Notes under the pieces: model-generated
Told to the model about the DNA's origin: nothing
Seen by the model: only the letters and a program-made list of their open reading frames with translations
The model's database searches: none
In this document: positions 6,102-13,262 of the stretch, one piece after another
Numbering within the stretch: position 1 is the stretch's first letter
How the letters are laid out: each line of letters begins with the position of its first letter
Translations under genes and position numbers: made by a program
Source: CAG-877 sp045125935
Lineage (GTDB): Bacteria; Bacillota_I; Bacilli_A; RF39; UBA660
Assembly (NCBI GenBank): GCA_045125935.1
Contig: JBGVNW010000019.1
Coordinates: 1-13,639, forward strand
Length of the DNA: 13,639 bases
Direction of reading: 5' to 3'

Positions 6102-6929
6102 GTGAATTGGATTGTAGGAAATTTACAGAACGCATTAGATACATGGAATGGTAAATTATCAGAAATTTATATGTTAGTTACACAAAGTCCAGCAGATTTC
6201 AAAGGTGGAGCAATATGGAATATTATTTTAAATATAAATGGAGCTTTACAAGCAATAGGTTTAGCATTACTTGTTTTATTTTTTGTTGTTGGAGTAGCAA
6301 GAACTTGTACTAATTTTTCAGAACTAAAAAGACCAGAACAAGCATTAAAACTATTTTTAAGATTTGCAATAGCAAAAGGAATTGTTACTTATGGATTAGA
6401 ACTAATGTTAGCAGTATTTAAGATAATACAGGGAATAGTAACAACAATTATGGCGAAAAGTTCATTTCAAGCAAGTGCTATGACTCTGCCACAATCAATT
6501 ATTGATGCAATCAATAAATGTGGATTTTTTGAGAGTATTCCTTTATGGGCAGTTACACTATTAGGTGGACTTTTTGTAACAGTATTATCATTTATTTTAA
6601 TTCTAACAGTATATGGAAGATTTTTTAAATTATATATGTACACAGCAATAGCTCCAATACCATTATCATCTTTTGCAGGAGAAGGAACACAAAATATAGG
6701 AAAGAGCTTTTTAAAGAGTTATATAGCAGTTTGTTTAGAAGGTGCAATTATAGTTTTAGCTTGTGTAATCTTTTCAGCATTTGTAACAACCTCGCCGAGT
6801 GTTGATACTGGTGCTGCAACAGTTACTATGGTATGGAAATATGTTGGAGAGTTGATATTTAACATGTTAGTTCTGGTGGGAACTATCAGAATGTCAGATA
6901 GAATTGTTAGAGAAATGATGGGATTATAG
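6102..6929 (+). CDS. VirB6/TrbL-like polytopic membrane protein of the conjugation channel
   Basis: 275 aa from GTG 6102 (280 aa if ATG 6087 were used). At least five or six hydrophobic segments are visible, numbering from GTG: about 48-67 (ALQAIGLALLVLFFVVGVA), 83-117, 146-171 (PLWAVTLLGGLFVTVLSFIL), 177-192, 207-229 and 250-264. The fragment GRFFKLYMYTAIAPIPLSSFAGEGT is a hallmark of the CTn-type TrbL/VirB6 family, and the protein ends IRMSDRIVREMMGL. VirB6-type proteins form the inner-membrane pore of the type IV secretion system. The gene sits between the pilin gene and the module leading to VirB4, as expected. No defect is seen. Confidence 0.85.
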   Translation: MNWIVGNLQNALDTWNGKLSEIYMLVTQSPADFKGGAIWNIILNINGALQAIGLALLVLFFVVGVARTCTNFSELKRPEQALKLFLRFAIAKGIVTYGLELMLAVFKIIQGIVTTIMAKSSFQASAMTLPQSIIDAINKCGFFESIPLWAVTLLGGLFVTVLSFILILTVYGRFFKLYMYTAIAPIPLSSFAGEGTQNIGKSFLKSYIAVCLEGAIIVLACVIFSAFVTTSPSVDTGAATVTMVWKYVGELIFNMLVLVGTIRMSDRIVREMMGL

Positions 6930-6941
6930 GAGGAATGCTTT

Positions 6942-7601
6942 ATGAGTGAAACAAGACAATTAGAAAATGCTTATGTAATTGATGTTGGTTATAGAAAAGA
7001 ACAACCTATTGCTTTTGTAAAAATGAATAATGAATATGTTATTGGTTTTGGATATGAAATTAAAGACAACAAGATTGATTGGCAATATGGTTATTATTAT
7101 TTGACAGATTTTGAAAAAGCAAAAACAGATTTTAAAAGAGTTTTAGCAGGAGAAAATTTAGCTGATACTTTTAGTGAGAAGGAGGAAGATAAAATTATGG
7201 AAGATTATCAATTTTATAGTGTTGAAGAAGTTATGAAAATTTTAAAAGATAAGGAAAAATTATTATATGTTGATGATGGATGTGATGAGGTAGTAATTAA
7301 GTTTGAAGATCTACCAGATGTTATAGTTGATATAAATACCAAAAGTGGAATGACAGATTTGAAAATATATGATTACCAAAATCCATCAATGACACCACTT
7401 GCAACTACAATGGGAATATTTTTAGATAAGTGTAATCCTGATTTAAGAGAAAAAATTATTGACAGACTTATAAAATTACAACAAGGAGAGATTGAAGTTA
7501 AAGATTACAAAATGATAGACGAATACATACTTGAAGAAGCAAGAGATAAGTTGGAACAAGAGAAAAAAACAAAAGCAAAAAGAAATAAGGAGGCAAGATA
7601 G
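6942..7601 (+). CDS. Unrecognised 219-aa soluble protein of the transfer operon
   Basis: I do not recognise a named domain. It is acidic and soluble, without signal peptide or membrane segment. It looks bipartite. The N-terminal part (residues 1-80, RQLENAYVIDVGYRKEQPIAFVKMN... and DNKIDWQYGYYYLTDFEKAKTDF) seems to be a small beta-rich domain. It is followed by a charged linker (SEKEEDKI) and a second part (about 86-219, MEDYQFYSVEEVMKIL... to ARDKLEQEKKTKAKRNKEAR) ending in a Lys-rich helix. A strong ribosome binding site and an in-frame ATG (7197) lie exactly at the boundary, so the second part may also be made alone as a 134-aa protein. Start ATG 6942 follows AGGAGG; the stop directly abuts prgI. 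Position between VirB6 and PrgI suggests a cytoplasmic accessory role in channel assembly. Confidence 0.8.
   Translation: MSETRQLENAYVIDVGYRKEQPIAFVKMNNEYVIGFGYEIKDNKIDWQYGYYYLTDFEKAKTDFKRVLAGENLADTFSEKEEDKIMEDYQFYSVEEVMKILKDKEKLLYVDDGCDEVVIKFEDLPDVIVDINTKSGMTDLKIYDYQNPSMTPLATTMGIFLDKCNPDLREKIIDRLIKLQQGEIEVKDYKMIDEYILEEARDKLEQEKKTKAKRNKEAR
7179..7199 (+). promoter_or_regulatory. Possible internal ribosome binding site and in-frame start
   Basis: AAGGAGGA (7179-7186) is followed 10 bases later by ATG 7197, which is in frame with the 219-aa gene. The residues are encoded AAG GAG GAA although AAA and GAA are the preferred Lys and Glu codons here, so the Shine-Dalgarno match is not forced by codon bias. 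Confidence 0.45.
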
Positions 7602-8030
7602 ATGGAAGTAAAAATAAACAAAGATATTAGAGAATTTAGTGAGAGTATATTTTTTGGACTGTCTTTAAGGCAGTTCATTTTTTCTGTAATAGCTTGTATT
7701 GTTGCAGTTGTTTTATATTTTGCACTCAAACCATATTTAGGGTTAGAAACTTTATCGTGGATTTGTATATTAGGTGCTGCACCTTTTGCTGTACTTGGAT
7801 TTGTTAAATATAACGGAATGACAGCAGAAAAGTTTATTGTTGCAGTAATAAAATCAGAGTTTTTGACACCTAAAAAATTAACATTTAAAGCAACAAATAT
7901 ATATGCCCAAAACTTTAAACCAACTATTGATAAAAAGTTAAAACAAAGTTTGCTAAAACCACAGAAAAAGAAGAAAGAAAAGAAAGATAAAAAGAAGAAA
8001 AAGGAGGTAAAAAATAATGAGAACTCTTAA
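7602..8030 (+). CDS. prgI: PrgI-family membrane protein (VirB3-like)
   Basis: A 142-aa protein of the PrgI family, small inner-membrane proteins encoded next to the VirB4 ATPase in Gram-positive conjugation systems and considered functional counterparts of VirB3. The N-terminus MEVKINKDIREFSESIFFGLSLRQFIFS is family-typical. Two membrane helices follow (about residues 25-42 and 51-68), then a soluble part (NGMTAEKFIVAVIKSEFLTPKKL). The tail (111-136) is almost pure Lys/Glu. Start ATG 7602 abuts the previous stop codon, with AAGGAGG upstream inside the preceding gene. The last 14 bases overlap the virB4 start, and the virB4 ribosome binding site is embedded in the Lys-rich tail. A terminator-like hairpin lies 55 bases into the gene. 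Confidence 0.88.
   Translation: MEVKINKDIREFSESIFFGLSLRQFIFSVIACIVAVVLYFALKPYLGLETLSWICILGAAPFAVLGFVKYNGMTAEKFIVAVIKSEFLTPKKLTFKATNIYAQNFKPTIDKKLKQSLLKPQKKKKEKKDKKKKKEVKNNENS
7656..7683 (+). terminator. Terminator-like hairpin just inside prgI
   Basis: GGACTGTCT (7656-7664) pairs with AGGCAGTTC (7668-7676) over 9 positions, two of them G-U in RNA, around a 3-base loop. An A and six T (7678-7683) follow. It lies in the coding sequence of the conserved FGLSLRQFIFS motif, so it could be a by-product of protein conservation. Attenuating function is unproven. Confidence 0.4.
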
Positions 8031-10347
8031 TAAAATTTTTAAATTAGATAAAGAAAAATTTAAAATACCGAGATGTGTTCAAGATATTATTCCAATAAAA
8101 GCAATATGGGAAGATGGAATTTTTCAAGTAAGTAAAAATAAATTTTCAAAATCATTTAAGTTTATGGATATAAATTATGCAGTTGCTAGTAAAGAAGATA
8201 AAGAGGCAATGTTTTTAGATTATTCTGATTTATTAAATTCATTAGATGTTGGAGCAATAACTAAAATTACAATAAATAATAGAAGAATAAATAAATTAGA
8301 TTTTGAAAAAACAATATTACTAGATGAAAGCAATGATGAACTTAATGATTATAGAAAAGAATATAATAAAATGCTTGTATCTCAAGCAAAAAATGCAAAT
8401 GAGATAGTGCAAGAAAAGATAATAACAATATCTGTTTATAAGAAAAATGTCGAAGAAGCTCGAAATTATTTTAATAGAGCAGGTAGTGAATTGATAAGCA
8501 GATTTAATACATTAGGTTCAAAATGCGTTGAATTAGATGCAAAAGAAAGATTAAGAATAGCACACGACTTTTATAGAACAGGAGAAGAAACTTCTTTTAG
8601 GTTTGATATACACGAAACAATGAAAAAAGGTCATAATTTCAAAGATTTTATTTGTCCTGATACAGTAGAATTGGAAAGAGATTACTTTAAAATGGGAGAT
8701 AGATATGGGAGAGTATTATTCTTAAAGGAATATTCTAGTTATATCAATGATGATATGGTAACAGAGCTTACAGACTTAAATAAAAATATGATGTTATCAA
8801 TAGATGTTATTCCAATACCAATGGACGAGGCAGTAAAAGAGGCAGAAAATCGTAGATTAGGTGTAGAAACTAATATTACAAACTGGCAGAGAAAACAGAA
8901 TGCTCAAAATAATTTTTCTGCAATAATACCTTATGATATGGAACAACAAAGAAATGACTCAAAAGAAATGTTAGATGACTTGACTATTCGTGACCAAAGA
9001 ATGTTTTTAGGAGTTATTACAATGGTAATAACAGAAGAATCAAAAGAAAAATTAGAAAGTGTGACAGATGCAATTTTAAAAATAGCTAGTAAAAATCTAT
9101 GTCAGCTTGGAATATTAAGATTTCAACAATTAGATGGACTTAACACAGTATTACCGTTTGGAGTTAGAAAAATAGATGCAGTAAGAACTTTAACTACTGA
9201 AAGTTTAGCAGTATTTATGCCATTCAAAGTGCAAGAAATTAGGCACGAGAATGGTATTTTTTATGGTCAAAATGCTATTAGTAAAAATATGATTATTGCA
9301 GATAGAAGACAACTTTTAAATGGAAACTCATTCATTTTGGGAGTATCTGGTAGTGGTAAATCATTTGCAGGAAAGCAAGAAATAACTTCAATAAGATTAC
9401 GAGATCCAAATGCAGACATTATTTTAATAGACCCAGAATCCGAATATGCACCACTTGTTAAATCTTTAGGTGGAGAGGTAATTAAAATATCAGCAGTAAG
9501 TAATAATCACATAAATGCAATGGATATGAACTCTCAATATGGAGATGGAGCAAATCCAGTAATATTAAAATCTGAATTTATATTATCTTTGTGTGAACAA
9601 CTAATTGGTAGTGGAAATCTCGGACCGAAACAAAAATCAATAATTGATAGATGTACGGCAAATGTTTATAGAGTATTCCAACAAGGAAATTATCAAGGAA
9701 TACCACCAACTCTGCAAGATTTTAGAGAAGAACTATTGAAACAACCAGAAGATGAGGCAAAAGAAATAGCACTTGCAATAGAATTATTTACAAATGGTTC
9801 TTTAAATACATTTGCTATGAACACTAATGTAAATACATCTAATAGTTTAATATGCTATGATATTTTAGAATTAGGTAAACAATTACAACCAATAGGAATG
9901 TTAGTAGTATTAGATTCTATATTGAATAGAATTACTGCTAATAGAACAAAAGGAAAAAATACTTATATTTTCATTGATGAAATATATTTATTATTCCAAT
10001 ATGAATATTCTGCAAATTTCTTATTTACACTTTGGAAACGAGTTAGAAAATATGGAGCTTTCTGCACAGGTATAACACAAAATGTTGAAGATTTATTACA
10101 AAGTCATACTGCTAGAACTATGCTTGCAAACTCTGAATTTATAATAATGCTTAATCAAGCAAGTACAGATAGAATTGAACTTGCAAAATTATTAAATATA
10201 TCTGATTTACAGATGAGCTTCATAACAAATGTAGGAGCAGGAGAAGGACTTATAAAAGTAGGTTCATCATTAGTTCCTTTTGTTAATAAATTTCCAAAAA
10301 ATACAGAACTATATAGGCTGATGACAACTAAACCAGGAGAGTCTTAA
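8017..10347 (+). CDS. virB4: VirB4/TraE-type conjugation ATPase
   Basis: A 776-aa VirB4-type ATPase, the largest gene here and the motor that powers pilus and channel assembly at the inner membrane. The N-terminal half (about residues 1-420) is the VirB4 N-terminal domain, containing IPIKAIWEDGIFQVSKNKFSKSFKF and DRYGRVLFLKEY. The ATPase domain carries Walker A GVSGSGKS (residues 442-449) and a following IILIDPESEYAPLVKSLGGEVIKI strand. Walker B is TYIFIDEIYLLF (D654, E655), and GAFCTGITQNVEDLL and ANSEFIIMLNQA come after it. Length is normal for the family and all motifs are intact. Start ATG 8017 follows AAGGAGG at 8001-8007. Its TAA stop shares one base with the sortase ATG, so translation of the two is coupled. 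Confidence 0.95.
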   Translation: MRTLNKIFKLDKEKFKIPRCVQDIIPIKAIWEDGIFQVSKNKFSKSFKFMDINYAVASKEDKEAMFLDYSDLLNSLDVGAITKITINNRRINKLDFEKTILLDESNDELNDYRKEYNKMLVSQAKNANEIVQEKIITISVYKKNVEEARNYFNRAGSELISRFNTLGSKCVELDAKERLRIAHDFYRTGEETSFRFDIHETMKKGHNFKDFICPDTVELERDYFKMGDRYGRVLFLKEYSSYINDDMVTELTDLNKNMMLSIDVIPIPMDEAVKEAENRRLGVETNITNWQRKQNAQNNFSAIIPYDMEQQRNDSKEMLDDLTIRDQRMFLGVITMVITEESKEKLESVTDAILKIASKNLCQLGILRFQQLDGLNTVLPFGVRKIDAVRTLTTESLAVFMPFKVQEIRHENGIFYGQNAISKNMIIADRRQLLNGNSFILGVSGSGKSFAGKQEITSIRLRDPNADIILIDPESEYAPLVKSLGGEVIKISAVSNNHINAMDMNSQYGDGANPVILKSEFILSLCEQLIGSGNLGPKQKSIIDRCTANVYRVFQQGNYQGIPPTLQDFREELLKQPEDEAKEIALAIELFTNGSLNTFAMNTNVNTSNSLICYDILELGKQLQPIGMLVVLDSILNRITANRTKGKNTYIFIDEIYLLFQYEYSANFLFTLWKRVRKYGAFCTGITQNVEDLLQSHTARTMLANSEFIIMLNQASTDRIELAKLLNISDLQMSFITNVGAGEGLIKVGSSLVPFVNKFPKNTELYRLMTTKPGES

Positions 10348-11132
10348 TGAATAAAATATATAGTTTGGTTTTAATACTACTAATAGTTATTTTAGCTATT
10401 AGTAGTTATTTTTTTATAAAAGAAATTGCAGAAAATAAGAAAGAAAATGAATTATTTGAAGAATTGCAGGAAGTAGTTCAGGAAGAAGAAAAAACGATCG
10501 CCCAAAATCAAATTACAGACAATTTTAAAAATGAAACAAGTAATTTATCATCTAAAAATGTTGGAAATTACAATTTAGAAAGCATTTTAAAAATAAATAC
10601 AGACATAATTGGGTGGATTAAAATTGATGGAACAAATATAAATTATCCTGTTATGCAAAATGGAGATTTCTATCTTCATAGAAATGTTTATAAAAATTAT
10701 TCAAGTAGTGGAACTCCATATTTAGCAGAGCATTGTAATTTGAAAACAAGTGATAACTTAATTATATATGGTCATCACATGAAGAATAGTACAATGTTTT
10801 CTAATTTAGATAATTACAAGAATTATAATTATTATAAGAACCACAAATATATTAAGTTTTATACATTAGAAGATAATAAAACTATTGAAAATGATTATGA
10901 AATAGTATTTGCATTTAAAACAGTTGCTTATTCTGATAAAGGCTTTAAATATTATAATTATACAAAGTTTTATGATGAAAATGATTTTAATTCATTTGTA
11001 GAAAAATGTCGAAATTATGAGTTTTACAATACAAATGTCAAAGTGAATTATGGAGATAAGCTAATTACATTATCTACTTGTGAATATTCACAAAAGAATG
11101 GAAGAATGGTAATTATAGCAAAGAAAATATAA
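10347..11132 (+). CDS. srtB: Class B sortase
   Basis: A 261-aa membrane-anchored cysteine transpeptidase. One N-terminal membrane helix (about residues 5-24) is followed by a charged, probably coiled-coil linker (25-75) and the sortase domain (about 76-261). Family motifs include IIGWIKIDGTNINYPVMQ, LIIYGHHMKNSTMF with catalytic H143, LITLSTCEYS with catalytic C245, and NGRMVIIAKK with R253. The YGHHM, TLSTCEYS and motif spacing fit class B. Such enzymes attach proteins with NPxTN-like sorting signals to the cell wall outside the membrane. No gene in this window has such a signal, so the substrate lies elsewhere. Start ATG 10347 overlaps the virB4 stop by one base. A terminator-like hairpin lies in codons 10-23. 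Confidence 0.92.
   Translation: MNKIYSLVLILLIVILAISSYFFIKEIAENKKENELFEELQEVVQEEEKTIAQNQITDNFKNETSNLSSKNVGNYNLESILKINTDIIGWIKIDGTNINYPVMQNGDFYLHRNVYKNYSSSGTPYLAEHCNLKTSDNLIIYGHHMKNSTMFSNLDNYKNYNYYKNHKYIKFYTLEDNKTIENDYEIVFAFKTVAYSDKGFKYYNYTKFYDENDFNSFVEKCRNYEFYNTNVKVNYGDKLITLSTCEYSQKNGRMVIIAKKI
10376..10415 (+). terminator. Terminator-like hairpin at the start of the sortase gene
   Basis: ACTACTAATAG (10376-10386) and CTATTAGTAGT (10396-10406) form a perfect 11-bp stem with a 9-base loop. TA and seven T (10409-10415) follow. The shape is that of an intrinsic terminator, though the stem has only four G-C pairs. It lies about 30 bases after the start codon, within the part encoding the membrane helix, and could reduce transcription of the sortase and CHAP genes relative to virB4. 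Confidence 0.5.
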
Positions 11133-11151
11133 AAGTCTGGAGGTGGTATAA

Positions 11152-12327
11152 ATGCCAGATATAAAGTTAAAAGAAAAAAGTATAATAAAACAATTAGATA
11201 AAAAAGTAGTACAAACACAAAACTTTAAAAACAATTTAGTAACTACAAAAGAACGATTAAATGAATTTACATCAAAAGAAGAAAATACTTCAGCAGAAAA
11301 TTATGCAAGTAATCATATTCAAAATGATATAAGTTATCTATCAAGAAAAGGTGCAACAAAGAGTAATGAAATAGGGAAAAAATCATTAGAAAATACAAAA
11401 CAGAATATCATAAAAAGTAAAGAAAAAATATCAAGCCTTAAATCTAAAATAAAACAGAAGAAAGCACAGCAAATTAAAAATGCAGTAAAAAAACGAACAA
11501 TAAAGAATGGAACTCAAAAAAGCATTAAATATGCAAAGAATGGAGCTAAACTTACTAAAAAAGGAATAAAAACATCTGAACAAGTTGCTAAAAATAGTGC
11601 AAAAGTAGCAAAACAAAGTGTTAAAGCAAGTAAAAGAGCAATAATGATTGCTAAAAGAACAGCACAATTAACTATAAAAGCAGTTAAGGTAACTGTGAAA
11701 GCAACAATAGCAACAGTAAAGGCAATAATTGCTGCAACAAAAGCTATTATTTCTGCAATAGTTGCAGGAGGTTGGGTAGCAGTTGTAATTATTTTAGTAA
11801 TAGCTTTAATTGGAGGATTTGTAGCTGCAATTTTTAATAGTGATGGGGATGCAGATTATGATACCTCACAAATTCCTAATAGTGAAATAGTATTAGTTGC
11901 AAAAGCACAGATAGGAAATGAGGGAGGAGATAAATTTTGGAAATGGTATGGATTTGAAGAACATGTACATTGGTGTGCTTGTTTTGTGAGTTGGTGTGCA
12001 AACGAATGTGGTTACATAGATAAAGGTATTATTCCTAAATTTGCAGGGTGTGTTAATGGAATAGAATGGTTTAAAGAAAAAGAACAATGGCACGATAGAG
12101 GAGAAAGTTATTATCCAATAGTTGGAGATATAATTTTTTTCGATTGGAAAGATGAAAATGGTAATCAAGATGGGACAAGCGACCATGTTGGAATTGTAAC
12201 AAGAACAGATATTACAAATAGAAATATTTATACAATAGAGGGAAACACAAGTAACAAATGTGCTGAAAGAATGTACTCTTTTGATGATGTTCAAGTTATG
12301 GGGTATGGTAGTCCTAAATATGAATAA
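11152..12327 (+). CDS. Membrane-anchored CHAP-domain peptidoglycan hydrolase of the conjugation system
   Basis: 391 aa. Residues 1-125 are polar and helical. Residues 126-197 form a long basic amphipathic helix with a Lys every seventh residue (126, 133, 140, 147, 154, 161, 168, then 176, 183, 190, 197). It runs into a membrane segment (about 207-228, WVAVVIILVIALIGGFVAAIF). The extracellular part (about 243-391) is a CHAP/NlpC-P60-type amidase or endopeptidase domain. It carries HWCACFVSWCANECGY (catalytic Cys probably C275), SDHVGIVT (H345) and IEGNTS (E363). Such VirB1/Tn1549-type hydrolases cut peptidoglycan so the secretion channel can cross the wall. Start ATG 11152 follows GGAGGTGG. 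It is the last gene before a strong terminator. The domain call is firm; the Cys assignment is by motif alignment from memory. Confidence 0.9.
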   Translation: MPDIKLKEKSIIKQLDKKVVQTQNFKNNLVTTKERLNEFTSKEENTSAENYASNHIQNDISYLSRKGATKSNEIGKKSLENTKQNIIKSKEKISSLKSKIKQKKAQQIKNAVKKRTIKNGTQKSIKYAKNGAKLTKKGIKTSEQVAKNSAKVAKQSVKASKRAIMIAKRTAQLTIKAVKVTVKATIATVKAIIAATKAIISAIVAGGWVAVVIILVIALIGGFVAAIFNSDGDADYDTSQIPNSEIVLVAKAQIGNEGGDKFWKWYGFEEHVHWCACFVSWCANECGYIDKGIIPKFAGCVNGIEWFKEKEQWHDRGESYYPIVGDIIFFDWKDENGNQDGTSDHVGIVTRTDITNRNIYTIEGNTSNKCAERMYSFDDVQVMGYGSPKYE

Positions 12328-12380
12328 AAATAGTATCAAGTAAGGTATATAAAACTTTGCTTGATACTATTTATTTTTTT
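12328..12380 (+). terminator. Strong intrinsic terminator ending the transfer operon
   Basis: A perfect 13-bp stem, AAATAGTATCAAG (12328-12340) with CTTGATACTATTT (12360-12372), encloses a 19-base loop and is followed by a T-rich run to 12380. It begins directly after the stop codon of the CHAP gene and marks the end of the conjugation operon. Confidence 0.88.
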
Positions 12381-12389
12381 GCTTTTTTA

Positions 12390-12398
12390 TGATACAAT
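12390..12398 (+). promoter_or_regulatory. Extended -10 promoter of the downstream operon
   Basis: TGATACAAT matches the extended -10 pattern TGnTATAAT with one mismatch and lies just after the terminator. A -35 box is poor (TTTATT at 12370-12375, 17 bases upstream), which is acceptable for an extended -10 promoter. Transcription would begin near 12405, about 15 bases before the ATG of the metallo-hydrolase gene and only just ahead of its ribosome binding site. Confidence 0.55.
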
Positions 12399-12420
12399 GC
12401 AAAAAATCAAGGAGGAATAT

Positions 12421-13056
12421 ATGTTAGATAATATAGAAGTTTTATATCATAGCAGTATAAGAATTAACAAAGAAAAAATAATTTATATAGATCCATTTAA
12501 AATAGATAGAAATTTTAATGATGCAGATATTATTTTTATAACACACGACCACTATGACCATTATTCTGAAGAAGATATAGATAAGGTTATAAATGAAAAC
12601 ACAACTATTATAATACCAGAAGAATTATTAACAAAACTGTTAAGAAAAGGCATAAATAAAAATGCAATTATTACAGTAGAGCCAAACAAAGAATATGTGG
12701 TAAAAGGAATTAAATTTAAAACAATACCAGCATATAATACAAACAAAACATTCCATCCAAAAGGAAACGATTGGGTTGGCTACATTATTACAATAAATAA
12801 TATTAGATATTATATTGCAGGAGATACAGACATTACAGAAGAAAATAAAAAAGTAAAATGTGATGTTGCTTTTGTTCCAGTTGGAGGAAGATATACAATG
12901 GATTTCAAAGAGGCAGCACAATTAATCAACGAAATACAACCTAAAATAGCAATCCCAATTCATTATGGTAGTGTAGTTGGAACAAACCAAGATGCTACAG
13001 ATTTTGTGAAATTATTGCATCCAAGTATAAAAGGTATAATTTTAATGAAACAATAA
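12421..13056 (+). CDS. Metallo-beta-lactamase-fold metal-dependent hydrolase
   Basis: 211 aa from ATG 12421, which lies 6 bases after AAGGAGG; an upstream TTG extension (12361) runs through the terminator and promoter and is not credible. The protein has the MBL-fold metal ligands: THDHYDH (H42, H44, D46, H47), GDTD (D135) and a late PIHYG (H181), plus FHP (H112). It resembles the short UPF0173/RNase-Z-like branch of the family found widely in Firmicutes (YIDPFKI... DIIFITHDHYDHYSEEDI... VAFVPVGGRYTMD). The substrate is unknown; a phosphodiester or lactone hydrolase is possible. It is the first gene of a separate operon and has no evident link to conjugation. The family is certain, the function is not. 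Confidence 0.9.
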   Translation: MLDNIEVLYHSSIRINKEKIIYIDPFKIDRNFNDADIIFITHDHYDHYSEEDIDKVINENTTIIIPEELLTKLLRKGINKNAIITVEPNKEYVVKGIKFKTIPAYNTNKTFHPKGNDWVGYIITINNIRYYIAGDTDITEENKKVKCDVAFVPVGGRYTMDFKEAAQLINEIQPKIAIPIHYGSVVGTNQDATDFVKLLHPSIKGIILMKQ

Positions 13057-13075
13057 ATGAAAGAAGGAATGAACA

Positions 13076-13252
13076 ATGCAATTTTCCAATAAAGATATAC
13101 AACTATTTAATGAAGCAGGAATAAATGTAGAAAATAAGAATTATACAAATGATGAAGTAGAAAGATTTAAAATAAAAGTTACAGATTTTATAATGAGTCA
13201 AAGCACAAAAGATATAGAAAAATATAGTAAGAAATTTAGTAGTTTATTATAA
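13076..13252 (+). CDS. Small protein of 58 aa, unknown function
   Basis: A short gene starting MQFSNKDIQLFNEAGINVEN and ending KKFSSLL. It has a weak GAAGGA ribosome binding site 8 bases upstream. It lies 19 bases after the metallo-hydrolase gene and 10 bases before the next gene, on the same strand, so it is very probably part of the operon. The protein is soluble, charged and mostly helical, with no membrane segment or cysteine. I do not recognise a domain. It fills an otherwise empty gap and uses the same AT-rich codons as its neighbours, which supports it being real. Confidence 0.68.
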   Translation: MQFSNKDIQLFNEAGINVENKNYTNDEVERFKIKVTDFIMSQSTKDIEKYSKKFSSLL

Positions 13253-13262
13253 GGGATTAGAT

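Noticed and set aside
11893..12339. 148-aa open frame on the minus strand
   Set aside because: It lies antisense to the CHAP domain, begins inside the terminator, has no ribosome binding site and an implausible Phe/Ile/Cys-rich composition typical of the antisense of AT-rich genes.
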